A stretch of 64,000 nt of DNA. Source: Nocardia brasiliensis ATCC 700358. GTDB taxonomy: Bacteria > Actinomycetota > Actinomycetes > Mycobacteriales > Mycobacteriaceae. Of this stretch, positions 36,341-45,400 are shown in pieces. The stretch is from assembly GCF_000250675.2 (NCBI RefSeq), contig NC_018681.1, positions 2,666,001-2,730,000 on the forward strand, written 5' to 3'. Below the pieces are notes generated by a model. The model was given only the letters and a program-made list of their open reading frames with translations. It was not told the origin of the DNA and did not search any database. The translations under genes were made by a program, and so were the position numbers. Position 1 is the first letter of the stretch. Each line of letters starts with the position of its first letter.

Positions 36341-38095
36341 TCAGTTCGAGCGCAGGCTGCGTTCGCGGTCGGCGCCCATGCCCAATCGTTCGGGCGCGTG
36401 CATGCGCACGAAGATCCGCCCCACCCGGCGCGTGCCCGGTCCCCGAGTCACCTTGCTGACCAGCATCATCGTCGCGAACGCGAGCGGGACGCTGATCGCC
36501 GCGGGATAGCCGAGCAGGGCCGCGGGCCAGCCGTCGCCGAGGTCGTCGGACAGCCCGCCGGTGACTGAAACCACGGTCGCGCCACCGGATACCAGCCCGC
36601 CCGCGATCAGCCCGGCCGCAGCGCCGCGCGCGGTCAGCCGCCGCCACCAGATGCCGAGCACCAGCAGTGGGCACAGCGTCGAGGCGGCCACCGAGAAGGC
36701 CAGCCCCACCGTGCGGGACAGGTCCAGCGACGCCACGGTCAGCGAAAGCGCAAGCGGGACAACGCCGGCCACCAGCGCGGCGGCGCGGAAGTCGCGGATC
36801 CGGCCGCGCAGCATATCGGTGCTGAGCACGCCCGCGATGCTGACCAGCAGCCCGGAGGAGGTGGACAGGAACGCCGCGATCGCACCGGCGGCCACCAGCG
36901 CGGCGAGCAATTGACCCGGCAGCCCGGCGACCACCGAACTCGGCATCAGCACCACCGCGGCGTCGGAGGTACCGGTGATCAGCAGTTGAGGCACATACAG
37001 TCGCGCGAAAACCCCGAGCAGGATCGGGAACAGGTAGAACAGCCCGACCAGGCCGATCACCGCGAGCGCCGTGGCACGCGCGGCCCGGCCGTCCGGGTTG
37101 GTGTAGAACCGCACCAGCACGTGCGGTAACCCCATGGTGCCGAGGAAGGTCGCGATGATCAGCGAATAGACCTGGTAGGTCGGGTGTTTGCCGCCGAAGC
37201 CGCCGCCGGGTGCCAGCCAGGCCGCGCCGTCCGCGGGCGCACCGGCCACCACGGGCACCTCGGTGCCCGCGGCCAGCACGAGTTCGGTGCCCGCCGCTAG
37301 TTCGTGGGTGCCCGGGGCGAGTGCCACCGCACCCGCCACCGTCCGGTCATCGAGCCGCCCGGTGATCGAAACCTGTTGTGTCGCATCGACCTGTACCACC
37401 ACGTCGGTGCGCACGTCGACCACGGTCCGCTCGGTCACCACCGGGGGAGCGGGCGCGCCCAGCGGCCGGTCCTCGCCGAGGAAGTGGCCGAGCAGCACCA
37501 GGGCGGGGATCGCCACCGCGGTCAGCTTCAGCCAGTACTGGAAGGCCTGCACCAGCGTGATCGAGCGCATCCCGCCGCCAGCCACATTGGCGATCACGAT
37601 CGCGCCCACCGCGGCCGCGCCCACCCAGTCGGGCAGGCCGAGCAAGGTGTGCAGAGTCAACCCGGCGCCTTGGAACTGCGGGATCAGATACACCCCGCAC
37701 ACCAGCACCACGACCAGTGCGGCCAACCTGCGCAATCGCAAGGAACCCAAACGGAACTCGGCGAAATCCGGCACCGTGTACGCGCCGGAGCGGCGCAGCG
37801 GCGCGGCGACGAACAGCAGCAGGGCCAGATATCCTGCGGTGAAACCCACGGGGTACCACAGCGCGTCCGCGCCGTATTTCGCGATGAGCCCGGCCACGCC
37901 GAGAAACGAAGCGGCCGAGAGATACTCACCGGAGATCGCGGCGGCGTTCCAGCCGGATCGCACGCTGCGAGACGCGACCAGGAAGTCGGAGGTGGTGCGC
38001 GCCAGGCGAACTCCGTAGGCGCCGATCGCGACCGTCGCCAGCGCCGCGAACAGCAGCGCGAGCACGGTGAGCACCGGCACCGAGCCCGCGCTCAC
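36341..38095 (-). CDS. Second sodium/solute symporter
   Basis: 584 residues, about 13 TM helices. SGEYLSAASFLGVAGLIAKY and GTMGLPHVLVRFYTNPDGRA are paralogous to ActP. Between helices is an extra extracytoplasmic stretch of about 100 residues (ERTVVDVRTDVVVQVDATQQ ... VAGAPADGAAW) absent from ActP. GTG 38095 starts it. Cargo unknown, probably a short carboxylate; the LytTR regulator upstream in the same operon suggests induction by its substrate. Confidence 0.88.
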   Translation of the reverse strand: MSAGSVPVLTVLALLFAALATVAIGAYGVRLARTTSDFLVASRSVRSGWNAAAISGEYLSAASFLGVAGLIAKYGADALWYPVGFTAGYLALLLFVAAPLRRSGAYTVPDFAEFRLGSLRLRRLAALVVVLVCGVYLIPQFQGAGLTLHTLLGLPDWVGAAAVGAIVIANVAGGGMRSITLVQAFQYWLKLTAVAIPALVLLGHFLGEDRPLGAPAPPVVTERTVVDVRTDVVVQVDATQQVSITGRLDDRTVAGAVALAPGTHELAAGTELVLAAGTEVPVVAGAPADGAAWLAPGGGFGGKHPTYQVYSLIIATFLGTMGLPHVLVRFYTNPDGRAARATALAVIGLVGLFYLFPILLGVFARLYVPQLLITGTSDAAVVLMPSSVVAGLPGQLLAALVAAGAIAAFLSTSSGLLVSIAGVLSTDMLRGRIRDFRAAALVAGVVPLALSLTVASLDLSRTVGLAFSVAASTLCPLLVLGIWWRRLTARGAAAGLIAGGLVSGGATVVSVTGGLSDDLGDGWPAALLGYPAAISVPLAFATMMLVSKVTRGPGTRRVGRIFVRMHAPERLGMGADRERSLRSN

Positions 38096-38111
38096 GAGCG
38101 GACTCCGATAT

Positions 38112-38183
38112 CCGCACCCTTTTCGCGCTCGCGCACCCGCTGTGGCAGGCCGCAGCGGGTGCGCGAGGTCGGAAGGGGTGCGG
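38112..38183. repeat. Dispersed hairpin repeat, copy A
   Basis: Nested inverted repeat: inner arms TCGCGCACCCGCTG (38129-38142) / CAGCGGGTGCGCGA (38153-38166), outer arms CCGCACCC and GGGTGCGG. It shares its core CGCACCCGCTG...CAGCGGGTGCG and outer CCGCAC...GTGCGG with copy B near 51.2 kb. It lies between two leftward genes of the same operon. Confidence 0.75.
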
Positions 38184-38192
38184 CCGCGTGCA

Positions 38193-38570
38193 TCAGTCCT
38201 CGGCCAGGTCCAGGAAGTCCTGCTCGTTGTGTTCGGCGAGGCGGACATACAGGCGGCCGATCAGATACAGCAGCGGGTAGACCGCGACGCCGAGCAGCAA
38301 CCAGGGCAGCCGGATCCCCAGCACCACCACCGAACCCACCTGGCCGATCCCGAAAAGCACCGGCAGCGCGCACAATACGACGACGGTGACCAGCCCGAGC
38401 CGCAATGCCAGCCCGAGCTGGGCGCGGATCAGCCCGCCGATCAGTGCCTCGCCGATCTCGGTCTGCTCGGCCACCTCCACCCGGGTGCGCACCCGGCGGG
38501 CGCCGCGCCGCTCGGACAGCACGACGCGCTGCCGGACCGGGCGCTGCGGCCCGGTCACTGGCCGGTCCAT
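38193..38570 (-). CDS. Small membrane partner of the second symporter
   Basis: 125 residues: cytoplasmic basic N terminus, then two TM helices (LGLVTVVVLCALPVLFGIGQ; LPWLLLGVAVYPLLYLIGRL) and an acidic tail (HNEQDFLDLAED). Size and position parallel DUF485, although the sequence differs. ATG 38570 overlaps the LytTR gene end by 16 bp. Probably an accessory subunit. Confidence 0.8.
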   Translation of the reverse strand: MDRPVTGPQRPVRQRVVLSERRGARRVRTRVEVAEQTEIGEALIGGLIRAQLGLALRLGLVTVVVLCALPVLFGIGQVGSVVVLGIRLPWLLLGVAVYPLLYLIGRLYVRLAEHNEQDFLDLAED

Positions 38571-39352
38571 TGCTGCCGGGGCCGGCGCACCAGACGCTGT
38601 TTCAGCTCCCGGACCTGCCTGCGGCTGACCGGTAGTTCCACCGCCCCGGCGCTGCCCTCGGCGCGCAAGCACACCACGGTGCCGGTGCCGACGGTGCGCA
38701 GACCGGTGACCAAACGTAAGGCCACCAGGTAGGAGCGGTGCACCCGCAGGAATCCGGCGTCCAGCCAGCGGGACTCCAACGCGGACAACGGGATCCGGAC
38801 CAGATGCGAACCACCGCTGGTGTGCAGCCTGGCGTAGTCGCCGTCCGCCTCCACCCAGCTCACGCTGGATCGGGGCACCAGCGTGGTCACGCCGCCGAGC
38901 TCGACCGGGATCACCTCGCTCGGGTCGGCTCGCGGCGCGTCGGCGATCGGTGCCGCGCTGGCCCGGGCGCCGACGATCCGGCGCACCGCCTCGGCGAGCC
39001 GCTCCTCGCGCAGCGGTTTGAGCAGGTAGTCCACCGCCCCGAGATCGAACGCGGCCACCGCGCGATCGTCGTGCGCGGTCACGAAGACCACCGCGGGCGG
39101 GTTCGCGAACTCCGAGAGGATGCCCGCCAGCTCCATCCCGTCCAGCCCGGGCATGTTGATATCGAGGAACACGGCGTCCACCGGATGCGCCCGCAACACG
39201 CGCAGTGCGGTGGTCGCGTCGGCGGCGGCGTGGATCTCGCCGACGCCCGGCTGGGCGCGCAGCAAATAGACCAGCTCGTCGAGAGCCGGTTTCTCGTCGT
39301 CGACGGCGAGTACGCGTACTACGCCGCCGCTCCCCTCAGCGCTCCTGGCCAC
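38555..39352 (-). CDS. LytTR-family response regulator
   Basis: 265 residues. Receiver domain 13-130 with Asp18/Asp19, phospho-acceptor Asp64 (VFLDINMPG), a Thr in VFVTAHDD and Lys in LLKPLREE. LytTR DNA-binding domain about 155-260 (VSWVEADGDYARLHTSGG, then LRVHRSYLV). GTG 39352 with GGAG upstream; overlaps the preceding glycosyltransferase by 17 bp. Its presumed kinase is at 45401-46600, separated by the three-gene cassette. Likely activates the downstream symporter genes. Confidence 0.92.
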   Translation of the reverse strand: MARSAEGSGGVVRVLAVDDEKPALDELVYLLRAQPGVGEIHAAADATTALRVLRAHPVDAVFLDINMPGLDGMELAGILSEFANPPAVVFVTAHDDRAVAAFDLGAVDYLLKPLREERLAEAVRRIVGARASAAPIADAPRADPSEVIPVELGGVTTLVPRSSVSWVEADGDYARLHTSGGSHLVRIPLSALESRWLDAGFLRVHRSYLVALRLVTGLRTVGTGTVVCLRAEGSAGAVELPVSRRQVRELKQRLVRRPRQQWTGQ

Positions 39353-41300
39353 AATCGCTCCATCGTAAAGGCAGCGGCGGGTCGCACCGCGCGGAACGCT
39401 GCAGCAGCACCGAGGTGCTCGGCTCGTAGCCCGTCTTCCACAGGTCGACCAGGACGAGCAGCAGCCGGATCAGCCGGGGGTGGTCGAGCGTGGCCGCGTG
39501 CTTGCGGACCAGATACTGGACCAGTTCGTCGCGCATGCCGTTGCTGTGCCGGAACGACATCGAGTCGGCGTGGCGCCGATAGAGCTGGCCGACGATCGGC
39601 AGCACGTCGGAGTCGTAGCCCGCCAGCGTCAGGCGCAACTGGAGTTCCCAGTCCTCGAAGGCGGGCAGCTGTTCGTCGTAGCCGCCGACCCGGTCCACCG
39701 CGGTCCTGCGATACAGGACCATCGACTTCAGGTGGGTGTGCAACACGAGGTTGAGGTCGGTGGGCATGCCCGCGGGGACGTACACCAGCTCGAGCAGTTC
39801 GAAATAGCGCACGTAGCCGCCGACGAACCCCAGGGTGTCGTCGCGGCGCATGGCCGCGACGGCGGCCGGCAGGAAGCCGGGCCGGATGCGGTCGTCGGCG
39901 TCCAGCACCAGGACCAGCTCGCCCCTGGCATGCCGGAGGCCCGCGTTGCGCGCGGCCGAGAGCCCGCGGTGCGGCTGACGGACGAGCGTGACGTCGGTCA
40001 ACGTGTCCAAGAGGGCCACAGTCCCGGGATCGGTCGAGCCGTCGTCCACGATCACGATATCCAGCACGGGAAGTCCGCAGCCGCGCACGGACTCCAGTGC
40101 GTCGGGCAGGAACCGGCCGTAGTCGTGCACCGGGATCACGATCGAAACCAGTTCTGCGGTCCGAGGTTCGGTGGGCGGCGGCAACGGCACCGAGGTGTAG
40201 ACGGCCGCAAGTGTCGCGGCCACCTGCTCGGGTGTGTGGCCGACCGTGGTGGGGAGCCGCGAATTGCCGTTCGGCACAGCGAGACCGGCGACCAGTGCGG
40301 ACGCCATCGCCGCCACACCGGGCGCGACGGTGCCGCTCTCGCCGACGATGTCGGCACCGACGCTGCCCGCGGGCGCGAGCACCAGGCAGCCGGAGGCCAT
40401 GGCCCACAACGTTTCCGTGGGTGTGCCCGCGGTACCCGCGGCCACCACACACAGGGACCCCGGGGGCGGACGGCCGGTGTCGAGCGGCCCCTCGTAGGAC
40501 ACCAGTTCGCGCAGTTCCTCGGAAAGCCCTTGGCGGACATACTGCCAATACGATCGGCCGACCGGGTCGGTCGCGGTGTCCTCGCCGCGGACGACCACGC
40601 GGATTGCCGGTTGTGCCGCGTGGGCGAGGACGACGGCGCGCAGCACGGTGTCGAGTCCTGCCGCGGGACAGAGGGTACCCAGCCACAGGACGACATTCGG
40701 CAGTACTTCGCCGGGCGGTACCAAGTCCGGTCGGTGCAGCCCGGGAAGGTAACGGCGTGTGGGGAACTCGACTGTGCCCGCCACAGCGTCGCCGCAGGCC
40801 AGTACGGCGTCCGCGTGGCGTCGCGCGTACTGCTCGGCGAAGGTGGTGAGGTCGTGGGCGAAGGTGGCGGGCCGATCCCGCTGCGGCCCTTCGGTCGCGG
40901 TCGCCCAGGGATGCAGCGACACCACCAGGCGCGTGTCGGCGAAATCGCCGAGCAGCCGCCGGGCCCGCAGCAGGGTCAAGGCGGCCCCGTCCGCGTCCAC
41001 CAGGTCTATGACATCGAGCTGTGCCTGTTCGTGCACTAGGCGCAGTGTGTCGTACACCCGGTCGGCGTAGCACTGCTCGTCGGTGAAGTAGCGATGCCGG
41101 GGCCGCGCGGGCAGGGTCGGCTGCCAGCGCAACCCATCGGTCGCGGCCACCGCGTGCCGCGCTGGGGCAGAAAGGTTTTCGCTGACCAAGTGGATCTCGT
41201 GGCCCTGGGCCGCCAACGCCGTCGCGGCGGCCAGCACCAGTGCGCCGCTCCCGGTCGTCGAGTCCGTTCCCAGGTCGCGGCACACGTAGGCAATGCGCAC
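39336..41300 (-). CDS. Two-domain glycosyltransferase (GT-B/GT4 + GT-A/GT2 fusion)
   Basis: 654 residues. N-terminal half: GT-B-like (MRIAYVCRDLGTDSTTGSGA; HEIHLVSENL; late GTAGTPTETLWAMASGCLVL). C-terminal half from about residue 380: GT2 fold with VSIVIPVHDYGRF, VIVDDGSTDPGT, GLSAARNAGLRHARG and metal-binding DADD, then FEDWELQLRLTLAG. Two enzymes in one chain, suggesting two successive sugar additions or one degenerate half. GTG 41300 is one base after the STAND gene stop. Acceptor unknown. Confidence 0.88.
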   Translation of the reverse strand: MRIAYVCRDLGTDSTTGSGALVLAAATALAAQGHEIHLVSENLSAPARHAVAATDGLRWQPTLPARPRHRYFTDEQCYADRVYDTLRLVHEQAQLDVIDLVDADGAALTLLRARRLLGDFADTRLVVSLHPWATATEGPQRDRPATFAHDLTTFAEQYARRHADAVLACGDAVAGTVEFPTRRYLPGLHRPDLVPPGEVLPNVVLWLGTLCPAAGLDTVLRAVVLAHAAQPAIRVVVRGEDTATDPVGRSYWQYVRQGLSEELRELVSYEGPLDTGRPPPGSLCVVAAGTAGTPTETLWAMASGCLVLAPAGSVGADIVGESGTVAPGVAAMASALVAGLAVPNGNSRLPTTVGHTPEQVAATLAAVYTSVPLPPPTEPRTAELVSIVIPVHDYGRFLPDALESVRGCGLPVLDIVIVDDGSTDPGTVALLDTLTDVTLVRQPHRGLSAARNAGLRHARGELVLVLDADDRIRPGFLPAAVAAMRRDDTLGFVGGYVRYFELLELVYVPAGMPTDLNLVLHTHLKSMVLYRRTAVDRVGGYDEQLPAFEDWELQLRLTLAGYDSDVLPIVGQLYRRHADSMSFRHSNGMRDELVQYLVRKHAATLDHPRLIRLLLVLVDLWKTGYEPSTSVLLQRSARCDPPLPLRWSDCGQER

Positions 41301-41301
41301 T

Positions 41302-44300
41302 TCAGGCCCCCTTCGCGACCGCCTCGTCCAGGATCGGACGCAACCAGGCCGGAAAGAAGCCGGGCCCGGCTCGGTCGATCAACTGCTCGGCGCGGGACCG
41401 GACCTCCGCCCAGCCGCCCGGCCGATCGGGTCGCAAGGTGACCAACCAGCGACGGGTGCGCAGCAACCAGGGCTGATCGTCGAGTTCGTCGAAAAGCTCA
41501 TCGGCCGTGGTGAATCCGGTCAAGGCCGTCGCCGGGTCGCCGGATCGCAGGTGGGTCAGCGCGGTGCCGAAGTGCAGTTTGGCCTTCATCCGGTCCTCGC
41601 CGGTCGCGTCGTACACCGCTGCGGCGCGGGCATATTCGCGCAGCGCGCCGGGATAGTCGCCGAGCGCGCGGCGGGCCGCGCCGGCCGTGCGCCACACCTG
41701 CGCACGGCCCAGATCGTCGTCGCTGTCGTCGAAATTCCGTTCACACGCGGGCAATGCGGTGAGCAACTCGGCCCAGCGGCCGTACCGGCCGAGCAGGCGC
41801 GCGCGGAAGAGGTCGACGATGCCGGTCCACCGGGCGTCACCGGCTTGTACGCACAGCGGCCGGGCGGTGGCGAGGTCCGCGTCGGCGTCGGCGAAGCGAC
41901 CGAGGTAGAGGTGCAGCACCGCGCGGCTGTGCAAGCCGCGCCCGCACGCCGAATTGTCCCCGTGCGCATGGAAAACCGGCAGGCAGCGCGCTAGATCCGC
42001 GGCCGCCTCGGCCAGATAGCCTTGGTCGCGCCGCACCACGGCGTAGTTCTGGCGGGTGGACGCGAGGATCAGGTCGTCCGCACCCGCGCTGAACAAGTGG
42101 ATGCACTGCTCGAGCAGCGGACCGGAGACGGCGAGCCGCCCGCGGTCGCGCTCGACCACGGCCAGGCTCAGCATGGTGCGTGCCCAGCGGTCTGCCATAC
42201 CCAGTGCGCGATAACGCTCGATCACTTCGTGCAGCCCCGCGACCGCCTCGGCATAGGCGCCCTTGCCCATGAAATAGCCGGTGTAGGAGTACAGCACGCC
42301 CGCCTCGGCCACCGGATCGGCGGCGGTGCGGCTCGCCGCGAGTGCGAGATCCTTGAGCTCACGGGACTCCGCGCCGTGCCGCTGCGCGACGAACAGCCCG
42401 TTCAACACGTCGACGATGCCCCATACATAAGGCCACAGGCCGTCCTCGTAGGCCTGCCGCGCGGCGGCGACCAAGCCGGGACGATCGTCCGCGAACCACT
42501 GAGCCGTCCCGGCTTCCCTTGCGGCGGAGACGATTTCGTCGGGCGGCCGCCAGACGATCGGCACCGATTCCGCGAGGAACAGATCCTTACCCGGCCCGAG
42601 TGCCGCCATCGCGTCGAGCAGCAGCGTGAGGTAGCCGCTGAACAGGCGGCCGCGACCCTGCGCTCGCTCGGTACTCGAAAAGCGTTCGGCCGCCTTCTCC
42701 GCCGCGTACACGCGCAGCAGGTCGTGGCAGCGGAACCGGTGACCGCCGGTGATGTCGCGGCGGGCGAAGGCGACCAGCTGGGCGTCGACCAGCGCGTCGA
42801 GCAGGTCTTCGGCCTCGTACAGCGGAATGTCCAGCAGGGCGGCCAGGGTCCAGGCCGGAAAGTCCGGACCGCGCAGCGCGCCGAGCGCGGCGAAGGCGGT
42901 GGCCAGTTCCGGGGCGAGCGCGAGATAGCTGCTGTCGAAGCTGGTGCGCACCGCGAGGTCGTCGACGGTGAGCACCGAGAGCCTGCGGCGTTCGTCGGAC
43001 AGCCGCCCGGCCAGGTGCGCCATCGTCCAGTGCGGGCGAGAACGTAACTGGGCGGCCGCGATTCGAATGGCCAGCGGTAGGTAACCGCACAACCGGGCGA
43101 CCGCGGTGAGCGCGTCCCGGTCGGTGGCTCGTGCGTCGTCGTCGAGCACCGCCGTGAGCAGGGCCGCGGATTCGTCCGCGGTGAGCGCGTCGAGCGCGAC
43201 AGTGAGCGCGTGGTCGAGCGCGGCCATCGGGCGGCGTGCGGTCACCAGCACGGCACACCCCGGCGCGTCCGGCAGCAGGGCCCGGACCTGCGCGGCCGAA
43301 CTCGCGTTGTCGAGCACGATCAGCGCGCGCAGCCCGGCGAGCAACCGCCGGTACTGAACGGATCGTTCCTCGGTGGTCGCGGCCAGTTCGTCGGCGGGCA
43401 GACCGAGCGCGATCAGCAGGCGTTCCAGTGCGTCCGCGACCGAGACGGGGCGCTGGTCCGCGCCGCGCAGATCGATGTGCAGGCGCGCGTCGGGGAACAC
43501 GGCGCTCACCCGATGCGCGACGTGCACGGCGAGCGCGGACTTGCCGACGCCGGGTTGTCCGTGGATGGCCACGATCGCCGCGTCCGCGGAAGTCAATGCG
43601 GCGACGAGCTTTTCGGTCGCGTCCGCCCGTCCGGTGAACTCGGCGCGATCGGGCGGCAGGGTCGCCTGCCTGCCCGCGGCCGTCGCGCCCATCGCGAGGC
43701 CGGGCACCGCGACCTGGCTGGCGTCCATGGTCGGCAGCACGCCGATCCGGTCCAGCAGGGCGGTGATCGCGGCGACGGGGCAGGCGAAGACGATGCCGCC
43801 GATGCCACGGTCCGGCGCGTCGGGAGCGGGCGGGTTGTAGCGGATCAGCCCGACGACTCCCGGTGCGCTGCCGGCGAATACCGGCGCGCCGGAGAAGCCG
43901 CCGAGCGCCAGCCCGCCCACCGCCTGCTCGGCGTAGAGCTGCAACGCGGGCACGCCGCGCAGCTGACCGTCCAGCGCGGTGATCGTGCCGGAGATCGACA
44001 TCCGTCCCAGCTCGGCCAGGCTCGCCGGAAACCCTGTGGCCCGCCAGAACCGGGCGGTGATCCGGGTGGCGAGCGGAAGTGGGCTGAGCACATCGGGTCG
44101 GGGCTCGTCCAGGCGCAGCACTGCGCAGTCGGCGACCGGATCGCCTGCAGCATAACGCACCCGCACCTGGGTACCTGCGAAATCGACGGCCGCCTCGGGG
44201 AATCGGACCGCGCCGGTCTGCCGATCGCCGACACAGTGGAACGCCGTCACCACGGTCGAGTCGTCCACCGCGAAGGCGGTACCGAGCAGCCGGGCGCGGG

Positions 44301-44340
44301 CACCCGCGGCGATCAGCCGTCCGATCGACGCGTCGGTCAT
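41302..44340 (-). CDS. Trypsin-like protease / NB-ARC STAND NTPase / TPR protein
   Basis: 1012 residues. Residues 1-205: trypsin-like serine protease with intact triad His35 (TAFHCVG), Asp71 (VADCAVL) and Ser150 (GGFSGAPVF). Residues about 230-520: NB-ARC, Walker A 261-270 (GQPGVGKSAL), Walker B IVLDNAS at 341-347, VLVTARRP, and LCGYLPLAIRIAA (GxP motif). Then a winged-helix-like part and TPR repeats to the end (GDYPGALREYARAAAVYDAT). No signal peptide: cytoplasmic. Such proteins work as ligand-gated switches; here the effector would be proteolysis. ATG 44340 overlaps the upstream GT4 stop. Confidence 0.9.
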   Translation of the reverse strand: MTDASIGRLIAAGARARLLGTAFAVDDSTVVTAFHCVGDRQTGAVRFPEAAVDFAGTQVRVRYAAGDPVADCAVLRLDEPRPDVLSPLPLATRITARFWRATGFPASLAELGRMSISGTITALDGQLRGVPALQLYAEQAVGGLALGGFSGAPVFAGSAPGVVGLIRYNPPAPDAPDRGIGGIVFACPVAAITALLDRIGVLPTMDASQVAVPGLAMGATAAGRQATLPPDRAEFTGRADATEKLVAALTSADAAIVAIHGQPGVGKSALAVHVAHRVSAVFPDARLHIDLRGADQRPVSVADALERLLIALGLPADELAATTEERSVQYRRLLAGLRALIVLDNASSAAQVRALLPDAPGCAVLVTARRPMAALDHALTVALDALTADESAALLTAVLDDDARATDRDALTAVARLCGYLPLAIRIAAAQLRSRPHWTMAHLAGRLSDERRRLSVLTVDDLAVRTSFDSSYLALAPELATAFAALGALRGPDFPAWTLAALLDIPLYEAEDLLDALVDAQLVAFARRDITGGHRFRCHDLLRVYAAEKAAERFSSTERAQGRGRLFSGYLTLLLDAMAALGPGKDLFLAESVPIVWRPPDEIVSAAREAGTAQWFADDRPGLVAAARQAYEDGLWPYVWGIVDVLNGLFVAQRHGAESRELKDLALAASRTAADPVAEAGVLYSYTGYFMGKGAYAEAVAGLHEVIERYRALGMADRWARTMLSLAVVERDRGRLAVSGPLLEQCIHLFSAGADDLILASTRQNYAVVRRDQGYLAEAAADLARCLPVFHAHGDNSACGRGLHSRAVLHLYLGRFADADADLATARPLCVQAGDARWTGIVDLFRARLLGRYGRWAELLTALPACERNFDDSDDDLGRAQVWRTAGAARRALGDYPGALREYARAAAVYDATGEDRMKAKLHFGTALTHLRSGDPATALTGFTTADELFDELDDQPWLLRTRRWLVTLRPDRPGGWAEVRSRAEQLIDRAGPGFFPAWLRPILDEAVAKGA

Positions 44341-45353
44341 CGCTCGAGCCCCGCGAGTGCCCGGAAGTGTTGTGCGGGATCGAATCTGGCCAGTCCTACC
44401 GCCTGTACCCTCGCGGCGTCCAGCGTGGCGGCGGCCTCGATCGCGGCGGCCAGCGCCGCCGCGGCGATCTCGTCGGACGCGTCCGGTGCGACCCGGGCGA
44501 TCCGGCCGGACTCGGCGCACAGGGCCGCTTCGGCGCAGGTGCCCGCGCGCCAGGCCAGCGCGGCGACCGGCGTGCCCGCCCGCAGTGCTTCGCCGAACAC
44601 CGCGGCGCCCGCCTCGACGTAGTCCCTGGCGCAGGTGTAGACGAAGACTTCGCCGTCGTGGAAGGCCGCGGTCTTCGCGGGACCGCCGAGTTCACCGGCG
44701 AACCGAACGTGGGCCGCGCCGAACAGATCTCGGTGCGCGCGCAGATACTCGTCGTCGAATACCGGACCCACCAAGGTGATTCGCCGACCCAGCAGCCGGG
44801 CCGCCAGCACCGCGAGATGGGGCGCCTTGTCGGCGACGAGGCGGCCCACCCACACCAGGCCGGTCCCGCCGGCGGCGGGCGGTTCGTCCTCGCCGAGCCC
44901 GAGGTGCACCGCCAGTTCCGCGCGCGGCCGGTGTGCCGTGTAGCGCGTCATCATTTCCGTTGAGTAGCAGTACAACCGGGCGCGCTCACCGTCGAAGGTG
45001 CCCGTGGGCTGCATCCGGTTCGTGCCGTGCTGGAAACTGGCCACCGCGCAGTCCAGTGCCTGCCAAGCCCGCCGCCAGGCGGGCAGTGCGGGATATTCGT
45101 GCCACGCCACGAGCAGGTCGTAGCGGGCCTCGCGGAATTCGGCCAGCTCCGCCGCGGTGAGCGTTTCCAGCCGCTGCGGCCGTACGGTCCACTCGCCGGC
45201 CAGCTCGCCGCGCCACTGGGGTCCGAGCAGATGCACGCGCGCCCCCGCGCGGCGCGCGCCGACGGCCACCGCCCACAGCCAGCGCTCGATCCCCGCGTAA
45301 CCGGTCGGTGGAAAGGCGTATCTGCCCGGAAAGTCGCAGACGCCGACCAGCAT
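44337..45353 (-). CDS. GT4-like glycosyltransferase
   Basis: 338 residues, GT-B fold. The N-domain begins VGVCDFPGRYAFPPTGYAGI, close to the GT4 pattern of Pro-rich start and GGIE-like loop; the C-domain has GLVWVGRLVADKAPHLAVLA and the donor-site region EAGAAVFGEALRAGTPVAAL. First gene of the inserted cassette, 47 bp after the kinase gene and coupled to the STAND gene by ATGA. Sugar and acceptor unknown. Confidence 0.85.
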   Translation of the reverse strand: MLVGVCDFPGRYAFPPTGYAGIERWLWAVAVGARRAGARVHLLGPQWRGELAGEWTVRPQRLETLTAAELAEFREARYDLLVAWHEYPALPAWRRAWQALDCAVASFQHGTNRMQPTGTFDGERARLYCYSTEMMTRYTAHRPRAELAVHLGLGEDEPPAAGGTGLVWVGRLVADKAPHLAVLAARLLGRRITLVGPVFDDEYLRAHRDLFGAAHVRFAGELGGPAKTAAFHDGEVFVYTCARDYVEAGAAVFGEALRAGTPVAALAWRAGTCAEAALCAESGRIARVAPDASDEIAAAALAAAIEAAATLDAARVQAVGLARFDPAQHFRALAGLER

Positions 45354-45400
45354 GGATCAACAGTAGGGCAGCGCGCCGGACACCGGCCCGGTTTCCCTGA

